A DNA stretch of 64,000 nucleotides, taken from positions 1-64,000 of the forward strand of contig CAIVVT010000072.1 in NCBI GenBank assembly GCA_903909435.1, read 5' to 3'. The notes beneath the pieces are model-generated. The model was not told where the DNA came from and did not search any database. It worked only from the letters and a program-made list of their open reading frames with translations. Numbering within the stretch: the stretch's first letter is position 1; every line of letters begins with the position of its first letter. Below, one piece after another: positions 55,047 to 62,824 of the stretch. The stretch is from an uncultured Acidobacteriia bacterium. Its GTDB lineage: Bacteria; Acidobacteriota; Terriglobia; Bryobacterales; Bryobacteraceae. Position numbers and translations under genes: made by a program.

Positions 55047-57707
55047 TCAGCACGTCATGCGCATTTCGCTGGACGTCCCTCCGGCGGCCGGAACGTAGCA
55101 CTTCAGCGTGTAGTCCATCACCATGCGGTCGGCGTTGAAGCGCCAGCCCAGCGTGCGGATGGTGCGCTTCATGCGTTTGATCCACCCGCGCGGCAAGCCG
55201 TCGTGGTCGCGCTGGTAGTACAGCGGAATCACCTCTTCGCGGAGCACCCGGTAGACGTCCTCTCCATCGCGCGAGTCGTGCACATCCAGGTTGGAGTGCG
55301 TGCGCCCGGCGCCGATGGCGAACCCGTTGAGGCCGTCGTAAGCCTCGGCCCACCACCCGTCGAGCACCGAGAGGTTCAAGCCGCCGTTCAAGACCACCTT
55401 CTGCCCGCTGGTGCCGGAAGCTTCCAGCGGCCGCCGGGGGTTGTTCAGCCAGACATCGACGCCCTGCACCAGGAAGCGCCCGACGTTGATGTCGTAGTCC
55501 TCGACAAACACAAAGCGGTCCGCGAAATCGGAGTTGCGCATCATCTGGGCAACCTGCTGCAGCACTTCCTTGCCCGGCCGGTCGTGCGGATGGGCTTTAC
55601 CCGCAAAGACGAATTGAATCGGACGCTTCGGGTCGTTCACCATCGAGGCCAGCCTCGCCATGTCGGCCAGGACGAGGTTGGCACGCTTGTACGTCGCGAA
55701 GCGCCGGGCGAAACCGATGGTGAGCACGTCCGGGCTCAGCACGCGCCCGAGTTTCTGCACCACGTCAGCGGGCTCGCCGCGCTTCTGCGCGAAGTCGGAA
55801 GCGCGCCGCCGCACGAACTCGACCAGCCTGGTCTTCAACGCCAGGTGCGTCTCCCACAGTTCAGCGTCCTCGACAGTTTCGATGCCGTTCCAAACCTCGG
55901 CTTCGCCGCTGCGCGTGCGCCAACTCGCACCGAGATGCTGGTCGTAAAGCCGCGCCATCGCCGGAGCCAGCCAGGTAGGCACGTGGACGCCGTTGGTGAT
56001 GTGACCGATCGGCACCTCAAACTCGCTCTTGCCCGGATAAAGCCCGGTCCACATTTCACGGGACACCTCGCCGTGCAACGACGAGACGGCGTTCGCGCGC
56101 CGCGAAAGCTTCAGCCCCAACACCGTCATGCAGAAGGACTCATGCGGATCGTAGGCATTCACCCGGCCCAGACCCATCAAGCGCTCGTGCGACAGGCCCA
56201 TCCACTCGCGCAGCGGGCCCAGGTGCTCGTCGATCAAACCACCGTCGAAGCGGTCGTGGCCCGCAGGCACGGGAGTATGCGTGGTGAAGACCACCTCGCG
56301 CGCCACGCGCGGCACGGCCTGGTCGAAGTTGACGCCTTCCTCCTCCATGCGCGTCCGGATCGCTTCGAGCACTGCGAATCCGCTGTGACCCTCATTCATG
56401 TGCAGCACGCCCGGCGTGATACCCATCGCCCGCAGCGCTCGATAGCCGCCAACCCCCAACAGCAACTCCTGCCGGATGCGGACGCGGCCGTCGCCGCCGT
56501 AGAGGCGCGACGTCAACTCACGGTCTTCGGGCGCGTTGCCGGCGACGTTTGAATCGAGCAACAGCAGGCTACAACGACCCACGCTCACGCGCCAGACTTT
56601 CGCCCGGATCGTCCCGCTACGGGTTTGGATTTCGATGCTGACCGGCTCGCCCGCGGGGGTCAGCGCCGGCTCCATCGGCATCAGGCTGACGTCGGTTTCC
56701 AGGTACTCTTCGTTTTGCCAGCCGCTGCGATCCAGCCGCTGGCGGAAGTAACCTTGCCCATAGAAGAGCCCGATGCCGACCAGCGGGATGTCCAGGTCCG
56801 AGGCGCTCTTGATGTGGTCGCCGGCCAGTACGCCCAAGCCGCCCGAGTAAACGGGCACCGATTCGTGCAAGCCGAATTCAGCGGAAAAATAGGCTACCGG
56901 ATGCGGCCGCAATACGCCGGCATGTGTCGCGCCCCAGGTGCGGTCCTCGTGGAGGTACTCCTGAAGCCTGCGATAGTCGTAATTGAAGCGGCTGTGCAGC
57001 ACCAGTTCGCCGGCCCGCCGCTCTAACTCGGCCAGGGGCATGCTGCTCAACATGGCGATGGGGTTGTGATTTCCCTGCCGCCATTTCGCTGGGTTCAGTT
57101 CGCGGAACAGTGCTGCTGAATCGTGATCCCAACTCCATCGGAGGTTGCGCGCCAGGCTCCACAGCCGCTCCTGCAACGGGGCGATGAAACGGGCAAGAGT
57201 ACGCGCCTCGCTCACCACGGGGGCGACCTGCGCGGCGGCATCGGCGAGAGCACGAATCTCGAATTCCTCAAACTGGCGTACCTGGATGGTCTGAACCACC
57301 AGCACGCCCTGCAACACGCCCTGATCGGTCAGCGGAACGCCGAGAAATGACTGATACGCATCCTCCCCGGCCTCGCCGAAGTACTTGAAACGCGGATGCA
57401 GGTTCACCTGCTCGACGGCGACCGGCCTGAACTTTTCGGCGACCAGCCCGACCAGTCCCTCGTGCAAAGACATTCGCAGGGAACCGATGCACTTGCGGCT
57501 GAGCCCGATGGTTGCAGCGAGGACGAGATTGGCGCGATCCGGTTCGAGCAGATAGACCGAACAGACGTCGGTCGCGAAACGCTTGCTGATCAGCTCGACC
57601 AGCTTCATCAGGGTCTCCGCCGGCTTGCCGACCTCTTCAGCGATGCTTCCGAGTTCCTCGATTGTAAGGACGTAGGTTGGGTCCAATGCTCGTTCCTGAG
57701 CGCACAT
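55047..57707 (-). CDS. glgP: Alpha-glucan (glycogen) phosphorylase with N-terminal GAF domain
   Basis: 886 residues from ATG 57707 (GGAGG 12 bases upstream; a TTG four codons earlier touches the ribosome site). Residues about 15-165 form a GAF domain very like that of PtsP: RFATDVCSVYLLEPDRANL, LHEGLVGLVAEKFRPV, FLGVPL. The rest is the short GT35 phosphorylase with a DUF3417-like head (PLQERLWSLARNLRWSWD) and the pyridoxal-phosphate lysine at about 770 in ASGTSGQKVVLNGG. The enzyme releases glucose-1-phosphate from glycogen or maltodextrin. The GAF domain suggests small-molecule control. Confidence 0.92.
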   Translation of the reverse strand: MCAQERALDPTYVLTIEELGSIAEEVGKPAETLMKLVELISKRFATDVCSVYLLEPDRANLVLAATIGLSRKCIGSLRMSLHEGLVGLVAEKFRPVAVEQVNLHPRFKYFGEAGEDAYQSFLGVPLTDQGVLQGVLVVQTIQVRQFEEFEIRALADAAAQVAPVVSEARTLARFIAPLQERLWSLARNLRWSWDHDSAALFRELNPAKWRQGNHNPIAMLSSMPLAELERRAGELVLHSRFNYDYRRLQEYLHEDRTWGATHAGVLRPHPVAYFSAEFGLHESVPVYSGGLGVLAGDHIKSASDLDIPLVGIGLFYGQGYFRQRLDRSGWQNEEYLETDVSLMPMEPALTPAGEPVSIEIQTRSGTIRAKVWRVSVGRCSLLLLDSNVAGNAPEDRELTSRLYGGDGRVRIRQELLLGVGGYRALRAMGITPGVLHMNEGHSGFAVLEAIRTRMEEEGVNFDQAVPRVAREVVFTTHTPVPAGHDRFDGGLIDEHLGPLREWMGLSHERLMGLGRVNAYDPHESFCMTVLGLKLSRRANAVSSLHGEVSREMWTGLYPGKSEFEVPIGHITNGVHVPTWLAPAMARLYDQHLGASWRTRSGEAEVWNGIETVEDAELWETHLALKTRLVEFVRRRASDFAQKRGEPADVVQKLGRVLSPDVLTIGFARRFATYKRANLVLADMARLASMVNDPKRPIQFVFAGKAHPHDRPGKEVLQQVAQMMRNSDFADRFVFVEDYDINVGRFLVQGVDVWLNNPRRPLEASGTSGQKVVLNGGLNLSVLDGWWAEAYDGLNGFAIGAGRTHSNLDVHDSRDGEDVYRVLREEVIPLYYQRDHDGLPRGWIKRMKRTIRTLGWRFNADRMVMDYTLKCYVPAAGGTSSEMRMTC

Positions 57708-58195
57708 CTTGCTTTTCAACCTCCAGCGTTATCGGTCGGTCTGGGATATGGCGTAGACAAACAGAGGTCGAATTCCCAAGCACACCCGGAATCGAACACG
57801 CGAAATATCAATGAGCTCGTGTGGGACGACCCAACGAAAAGTCGCTGCCTGGAACCGGAAGTCAGCTATGCGAATGCGACTGGCAATCTGGCGCGTGGAC
57901 GAGGGCGCTTGCATCAGTGCGTGGAGCCGGGCGGCAACAGGGCCGGGATTGGACTGGAAGTATGCAAATTAGAATACCGACCCTCAACGGCAAAAACAAC
58001 ATGGGCGTGTCTTGTCGGCTGCCGCCGAGTGCGCGGCGCCCGGCGGCGCAGACTCGCACGGCCCTATCCATCGCGCAGTTTTGCGCGTCCGACTGCGCCG
58101 CAGGGTTGACGGCTTGCCCAGGGAGCAACGCAATGCCGGCTTGCCAGTCGTCATCGACCCGTTGCAGGCATCGTCCCCGGACATACGGCTGCGGC
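57708..58195. other. Intergenic region between phosphorylase and gas-vesicle genes
   Basis: About 490 bases between the phosphorylase start and the gvpJ stop. Open frames here are short, lack ribosome sites and have no family features. It should hold the phosphorylase promoter and the end of the gvp transcript; I saw no clear terminator or repeat. Confidence 0.5.
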
Positions 58196-58540
58196 CTAAC
58201 TGACTTCGGCGACAGCTATGGGCTCGGTTAGGATCACGGGGCTCGATTTGCCAGACTCCAACCGCGCCAGTCGCTCATCGATCCGGCTGAGTGATTCTAC
58301 CAGTCCCTTCGGCGCGGCCGAACTGCTGAAGACAGGATTGTTCACCCACCAGTCCATCCCCATTTCCTTCGCCTTGTCTACGGAACAAACGACGAGACGA
58401 ATCTGGATGGACAGCAGTTCGATGTCAACCAGCTTGATCTTGATGTCTCCGGCAATGACAATGCCCTTGTCTAACACTCTCTCCAGGACGTCAGAGAGCG
58501 TCGAGCTTTGTAATGAGTGCGTCAGCGTGTTGTTCGGCAT
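58196..58540 (-). CDS. gvpJ: GvpJ-type gas vesicle protein (GvpA family)
   Basis: 114 residues. The GvpA-fold core runs from about residue 13 to 65: LSDVLERVLDKGIVIAGDIKIKLVDIELLSIQIRLVVCSVDKAKEMGMDWW (split here as KGIVIAGD, then IELLSI, then SVDKAKEMG). The KAKEMGxDWW ending and the C-terminal coiled tail match GvpJ of the Bacillus megaterium type rather than the main shell protein GvpA. GvpJ is a minor component needed to nucleate vesicle assembly. It is last in the cluster, after gvpK, the same S-K-J order as in B. megaterium. Confidence 0.88.
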   Translation of the reverse strand: MPNNTLTHSLQSSTLSDVLERVLDKGIVIAGDIKIKLVDIELLSIQIRLVVCSVDKAKEMGMDWWVNNPVFSSSAAPKGLVESLSRIDERLARLESGKSSPVILTEPIAVAEVS

Positions 58541-58555
58541 GTCAATCTTCCTTTG

Positions 58556-58933
58556 TCAAAAAAGCCGACCAAGCGGCCCAAGATCCAGGTTCAGGTCTTC
58601 TTCTTCGAGACCGAACTCCAGTCTTAGGCGCTCCAGTTCTTCGCCTTGGCGCATCAGCGTAATACCGAGGCGTTCGATTTGCTCTTCGTTGAGTGAGCCT
58701 GCATCCATCCGTCGCAAAGCTTGCTTCTCCATCAACTCGTGCAGCAGTTTCACCAGGGTCAGAACGAGCTGTCCGAGTCCGTTCTTGAGCTGGTCAGGGT
58801 CCAGATTCAGCCTCGTGCGAGCGGGCGTGGCGGGCCTAGGGACGAAAGTTTCAGCCATTCTCCCGGGCGCCATAACACGGGCGAAGTCATGCAGCGAGTC
58901 GGACTCGACCTGAGGCACTACGCGCTCATCCAT
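58556..58933 (-). CDS. gvpK: GvpK gas vesicle protein
   Basis: 125 residues with the GvpK signature: an N-terminal variable region (1-38), then LNLDPDQLKNGLGQLVLTLVKLLHELMEKQALRRMD (about 42-77), IERLGITLMRQGEELERL, and the hallmark ending NLDLGPLGRL. Its start overlaps the gvpS stop by eight bases. GvpK is an accessory protein needed for vesicle formation. Confidence 0.95.
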   Translation of the reverse strand: MDERVVPQVESDSLHDFARVMAPGRMAETFVPRPATPARTRLNLDPDQLKNGLGQLVLTLVKLLHELMEKQALRRMDAGSLNEEQIERLGITLMRQGEELERLRLEFGLEEEDLNLDLGPLGRLF

Positions 58934-59210
58934 TGGCCTGCTCCTTGCCGATCTTCCACGTCAAGCCAGATCCCTGATTGTTGCGGCCGAGGTTTTCCCG
59001 GGCAGCCTCGATCGACGTTAGAACCACCTGCAGTCCGAGGTATATGAGGTCGATATCAGCCACCGAGATGACGACTTCGCCAACCACCACCACGCCTTTG
59101 TTCAGCACGCGGTCCAATGTCTCGCACAGCGAGATTCTCTGGCCGGCTTCGAGCGATTCCAGATCATCCTCGACCCCGAATTCGAATGGTGTGGATGGAT
59201 CAGAGCGCAT
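58926..59210 (-). CDS. gvpS: GvpS-type gas vesicle protein (GvpA family)
   Basis: 94 residues. The core contains SLCETLDRVLNKGVVVVGEVVISVADIDLIYLGLQVVLTSIE (split as KGVVVVGE, ISVADIDLIYLGL, LTSIEAA), a pattern typical of GvpS rather than GvpA. It overlaps the end of the ArsA-like ATPase gene by 11 bases and the start of gvpK by eight bases, so all three are translationally linked. Confidence 0.85.
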   Translation of the reverse strand: MRSDPSTPFEFGVEDDLESLEAGQRISLCETLDRVLNKGVVVVGEVVISVADIDLIYLGLQVVLTSIEAARENLGRNNQGSGLTWKIGKEQANG

Positions 59211-61149
59211 GGCAGGCAGACCCCACTGCGCAAGGTAGGTAGAGTTGATTTCCGAAGGACTGCAGGCGAGTCAATCCGCCGATCAGCGCCTGTCGATAGA
59301 TGCGTGTCTGCCGCAGGCCTGGCATGTCCCGCGTGTAGCATGCAAGCACCCCCTGCTCCCGCTGCACTAGAGCCGAACAGAGTGGGCAGTCGCTGGGTGG
59401 CGTCAACATGTTTAGGAACAAGGCAGGTACTGCGACTTCCATTCGGCGGCAAGCTGCGAGCAAGTCTTTCGTCTCCTCAAGCGCCATCTGCGTAGGGATG
59501 CTTACGACGTTCAGCGCAGCTTCGTCAGGGTTCTTGAGAACGGCGCGGAGTCGCTTGAGGTTGCGCGAAATCGCAACGAGTTCGTCCGCAAAACCGGGCA
59601 GGCGCAGAATCCCTTCGTACTTCAGGAAGAAGGAAAAGAACGCCTTCAGCCAGTCGTCGATGAGTTCCGGCAGTTCCAGCAAACGAATCAAGTGGCCGGT
59701 GGCCGCGCAATCCAACACGAACAGATCGTAACTGCCGTGCTGCAGGAACTCCATGATGCGCGTGAGAGCCATCACCTCGTCGAGTCCAGGAGGGGCGAGA
59801 TCCAGCATCCGCTCCAATACGACTCGATCGAAGACCAGATCGAACCTCCGGCAAACCGATTCCAGAAACCTGCTGACATCATCCGCGTAGCGGACTTTGA
59901 GGCGGTTGAACTCGGCCTCCGCATTGATTTCCATCGCCCACAAACCGGGAAGCAACTCGTTGGGTTTCGGTCCCACAGCGACTTCAAGGCAGGCGGATAG
60001 AGAATGCGCCGGATCTGTGGAGAACAACAGGACGCGGCGTCCCGGCGAATCCAGAGCGAACCGGATCGCCGAGGCGCATGCGAAGGTGGTCTTGCCGACC
60101 CCGCCTTTGCCCGCGAACAAAACAAATCGCATCGAATCGGGGAGAGCGTCCGCCGGCTGGGAGATGGGCCTCACCGGGATGGCACATTCCAACTTCAGTT
60201 GAAGTGAAGAGGGCTCGATCCGCCACTCGTAATCCCAGAAACTGCAGAGTTGCCCCAGCCCGCGAACCTCGTCAGCAAACTCAGGAATTCCCCAGAGATT
60301 GCAGGGCGCCTCGAGTCCGGCAACGAGTTGTTTGATCTGGGTCAGTTCCGAAAAATGAGCCGCGGTGCAGCTGGGGCATTCGCGGAAATAGTGGAGTTGG
60401 TTGACCAGTATTTCCTGCACCGATATGCCGCGCTTGCGGAGTTCGGCGCAGACCGCCACGGTTTCCTGAACGCTCAGCGGCTCGGCGATCGTCACGGGAA
60501 CGAATTGGCACCGTGCCGGATTGTGCAGCAGTCGCTCCATCCGCGACAGCGAGGTTTTAGAGACGTGAACGAACGTGTCGAGTTCATCGGGCAGAGACTT
60601 GTGGCTGAAGATCTTCCGCATATAGCGGCGCTTGGCCAGCAGGGTCTCCAACACGAGCAGCCATTTCCGGATCATCTTCCCCATCGAAAGCAGGTTCAGG
60701 GTGTGACCGCTGGGCGCCGTGTCCACTACGATGCACCCGTACTCCCCGGTTTCGGCCCAGGATGTAATTTCCAGGAAAGCCATCAACTCGTCGAGGCCGG
60801 GGAGCGAGAGGTTGAGGAAACGATCGATGTCCTCGTCGTCCAGGAAGGTCCCCGAGGCTGCGATCTCGCGCAGGATCGCGCCATTGCGGGCACGGAAGGA
60901 ATCGAGGTAGGCAGCGGCATCCAGTTCTATGACGCGCAGGTTCCGGGGGCAGGCGCTATCGGCGAGGCAGTCCCGCAATGAGTGGGCCGGGTCCGTCGAG
61001 ACGAGCAAGAACTGGCGTTCAGGCGCCCTCAGCGCCAACTTCAAAGCGGCGGAAGTCGCGCACGTCGTCTTGCCGACTCCTCCCTTGCCCCCAAAGAGTA
61101 GAATCTGGAGGCTTGGCTTGTCGAAGAACAGCGGAAGAGCCTCAGTCAT
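59200..61149 (-). CDS. Tandem ArsA/Get3-like ATPase of the gas-vesicle cluster
   Basis: 649 residues made of two complete ArsA/Get3-like halves. Half 1: deviant Walker A GGKGGVGKTT (20-29), Switch I STDPAHS (51-57), Switch II DTAPSGHT (143-150), and CPSC at 258-261. Half 2: AGKGGVGKTT (346-355), STDPAHS (377-383), DCAATGHL (480-487), and CPLC at 588-591. Halves are fused as in bacterial arsenite pump ArsA, but the CxxC near the end of each half is a Get3 zinc-site feature not used in E. coli ArsA. No ars genes are present. Position inside the gvp operon points to chaperoning or delivering hydrophobic gas-vesicle proteins. Confidence 0.88.
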   Translation of the reverse strand: MTEALPLFFDKPSLQILLFGGKGGVGKTTCATSAALKLALRAPERQFLLVSTDPAHSLRDCLADSACPRNLRVIELDAAAYLDSFRARNGAILREIAASGTFLDDEDIDRFLNLSLPGLDELMAFLEITSWAETGEYGCIVVDTAPSGHTLNLLSMGKMIRKWLLVLETLLAKRRYMRKIFSHKSLPDELDTFVHVSKTSLSRMERLLHNPARCQFVPVTIAEPLSVQETVAVCAELRKRGISVQEILVNQLHYFRECPSCTAAHFSELTQIKQLVAGLEAPCNLWGIPEFADEVRGLGQLCSFWDYEWRIEPSSLQLKLECAIPVRPISQPADALPDSMRFVLFAGKGGVGKTTFACASAIRFALDSPGRRVLLFSTDPAHSLSACLEVAVGPKPNELLPGLWAMEINAEAEFNRLKVRYADDVSRFLESVCRRFDLVFDRVVLERMLDLAPPGLDEVMALTRIMEFLQHGSYDLFVLDCAATGHLIRLLELPELIDDWLKAFFSFFLKYEGILRLPGFADELVAISRNLKRLRAVLKNPDEAALNVVSIPTQMALEETKDLLAACRRMEVAVPALFLNMLTPPSDCPLCSALVQREQGVLACYTRDMPGLRQTRIYRQALIGGLTRLQSFGNQLYLPCAVGSACHAL

Positions 61150-61167
61150 ACCGGTCTCCTTCCAGCT

Positions 61168-61464
61168 TCAGGTCACCGGATGGCTACGGTCCTGAATATC
61201 GGATCCCGGAGCTTCTTCCTCGTCCACTTCATCTTCGGGGTCTGCCTCGATGGCATCCAACCGGTCCAGCAGGATCTTCTCCTGAGCGTCGAACTCCTGC
61301 TCCGAGATCTTGCCCGTTTCGAGTTGCATGTACAACAGACGCAGTTTCTCCGTGATGGAATCGGCCTCTCCTGCCAGTTCCTTTTCTGCGGCGTTATGGA
61401 TTTCACGAAATATCCACAGCAGCGAGGTGAAGGGAACCGTGAGGATGTCGTCCACCAGCAGCAT
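61168..61464 (-). CDS. gvpG: GvpG gas vesicle protein
   Basis: 98 residues from ATG 61464, whose A is shared with the TAA of the GvpF/L gene. The GvpG pattern is LLVDDILTVPFTSLLWIFREIHNAAEKE at the start, then ITEKLRLLYMQLETGKISEQEFDAQEKILLDRLDAI, with an acidic tail. It is a small helical accessory protein of vesicle assembly. Confidence 0.93.
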   Translation of the reverse strand: MLLVDDILTVPFTSLLWIFREIHNAAEKELAGEADSITEKLRLLYMQLETGKISEQEFDAQEKILLDRLDAIEADPEDEVDEEEAPGSDIQDRSHPVT

Positions 61465-62264
61465 TACTGCTCCAGGTCCAGCTCGACGAAGTTGTGTGGC
61501 GCCCAAGGGCCGCTATAGTCGAACGAGAAGTTGTTGTCGAATAGCTGGGCGGCCTCAAACACGCAGGCCTCGAACTGTTTCTCCCGGTCCCGGCCGACCA
61601 GGCAGGCCAGGTTCATGATTTCTTCTTCTCTCCGGCAGACGTTCTGCTTGATCTCGAAACAGGCGTGCTTCAAGAGACGTTCAACCCTTTGCATGTGGTT
61701 CTGCCGGTCCTCGTTCAGTAGGCGCTCGAACAGGCGTCCGATCTCGATCTTCTCGTCGTGGCTCGCACCGTGCCGCGGCCCGACCACGCGGTCGCGCGCC
61801 ACCCGCAGTTCCGAGTGGGTGTTGACGAAGTACTCGAATATGTTGGGAACGTCCCACGCCACGCGCAGACCCATTTCGACTTTGCCGGCGACTCGGCGGA
61901 GCTGCTCTGCAATCGGCTTTTGATGCCGTGCCAGAATCCTGCGAATGGCCGTGGGGTCGTCCGCGACGGTGCCGAAGGCGGTTGGCAGCGGCGTCGTCAA
62001 CGTCATCAGGCTCCTGAGTACCGCTTGATGGGCTGCCAGGTTACTGCGCTGGGGCCGAATCTTGGAGCGGATTCCACCGCTAATAACCGCGGCAACGTGG
62101 CCTTCCACGATCGTGTAGACATCGCCACCGTCAATGCCGAGCGCTGGAAATGACAGCGGCTCAACCGCGCCGATGATGGCGTAGAGGTATGACTTCCCCG
62201 CCGGCGCGGTGACTGAATTCTGGATCTCGCCGTTTGAGACGACGGTTGCTTCTTTGACGCTCAT
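61464..62264 (-). CDS. gvpF: GvpF/GvpL family gas vesicle protein
   Basis: 266 residues: YLYAIIGAV near residue 27, GHVAAVISG (about 55), LAAHQAVLRSLMTLTTPLPTAFGTV, WDVPNIFEYFV in the middle and, near the end, GRDREKQFEACVFEAAQLFDNNFSFDYSGPWAPHNFV, whose DNNFSFDYSGPWAPHNF part is the strongest GvpF/L hallmark. GvpF binds GvpA and is thought to keep it soluble. Only one F/L gene is seen here; the ArsA-like ATPase occupies the place of the second GvpL in the B. megaterium order. Confidence 0.93.
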   Translation of the reverse strand: MSVKEATVVSNGEIQNSVTAPAGKSYLYAIIGAVEPLSFPALGIDGGDVYTIVEGHVAAVISGGIRSKIRPQRSNLAAHQAVLRSLMTLTTPLPTAFGTVADDPTAIRRILARHQKPIAEQLRRVAGKVEMGLRVAWDVPNIFEYFVNTHSELRVARDRVVGPRHGASHDEKIEIGRLFERLLNEDRQNHMQRVERLLKHACFEIKQNVCRREEEIMNLACLVGRDREKQFEACVFEAAQLFDNNFSFDYSGPWAPHNFVELDLEQ

Positions 62265-62488
62265 GCCTGCCTCCGCTCATTCGCCGACCGCACCCGCCGC
62301 ATGTGCATGCGCCAGCGTTCGCTCAGCCAGGAGCTCCGGGATTCTGAATTGACCAACCGCACCCACGCGCCCAGCAGTTGGGACAAACCGTTGCCACTTG
62401 CCGGTATGCCAGTCGAGGATGCGCACTCTCGAAAACTCGTCCGGTGCCGGTTCAAAATCAGTTGGCTGGAGGTTCTGATCGTCAGCAT
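62261..62488 (-). CDS. Small basic protein in gvp cluster, unknown function
   Basis: 75 residues from ATG 62488, with a GAGGGGG ribosome site about seven bases upstream. The stop overlaps the gvpF start as ATGA, and the start follows the previous stop by 12 bases, so the spacing is that of a real operon gene. The sequence is rich in Arg and Ser and has a helix RWRMHMRRVRSANERR at the end. I recognise no family. It could alternatively be a translated leader for gvpF. Confidence 0.5.
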   Translation of the reverse strand: MLTIRTSSQLILNRHRTSFRECASSTGIPASGNGLSQLLGAWVRLVNSESRSSWLSERWRMHMRRVRSANERRQA

Positions 62489-62500
62489 ATGGGAGCCCCC

Positions 62501-62821
62501 TCAGTAACGGATCTTGAAGCCGCCGCCGCTGCGACGCGGCTCCGGCTTCACTTCAAGGTGGCCGACTCTGGCCGGCGCTGGCGCCGCGCCATCACTGGGA
62601 GACACGACCTTCAGCAGTTCCTGCTTTGCCGCGTCAATCTCCTTCAAGCGGGCGTCCAGCGACGCGATCCGCTCCTTGGCGCTGTTCCGCTCCCTATCCC
62701 GTCTGGATTTCTCCATCTCGAGACAGGTGATCTGCATATAGGCGCGGTACGGCAGTGCCACTTTGTCGACGCGGCCGGACAACGTCCGCAAGCTATTGAG
62801 GCTCTTGCCTGGGATGGCCAT
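62501..62821 (-). CDS. Coiled-coil gas-vesicle-cluster protein
   Basis: 106 residues, starting three bases after the gvpN stop. The N-terminal SLNSLRTLSGRVDKVALPYRAYMQITCLEMEK (about 7-38) leads into a charged coiled-coil (DRERNSAKERIASLDARLKEIDAAKQELL, about 42-70) and a Pro/Arg-rich tail. I recall similar LRTLSGR...LEMEK proteins in other gvp clusters, but no accepted name. It is probably a cytoplasmic accessory protein. Confidence 0.7.
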   Translation of the reverse strand: MAIPGKSLNSLRTLSGRVDKVALPYRAYMQITCLEMEKSRRDRERNSAKERIASLDARLKEIDAAKQELLKVVSPSDGAAPAPARVGHLEVKPEPRRSGGGFKIRY

Positions 62822-62824
62822 TTG

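Noticed and set aside
54870-56552. 560-codon plus-strand open frame opposite the phosphorylase gene
   Set aside because: The minus-strand phosphorylase has its pyridoxal-phosphate site and family motifs throughout; the opposite frame has none.
59200-61149. Arsenite efflux ATPase (arsA) as a resistance gene
   Set aside because: No arsB, arsC, arsD or arsR nearby, and the gene is translationally linked to gvpS in a gas-vesicle operon.
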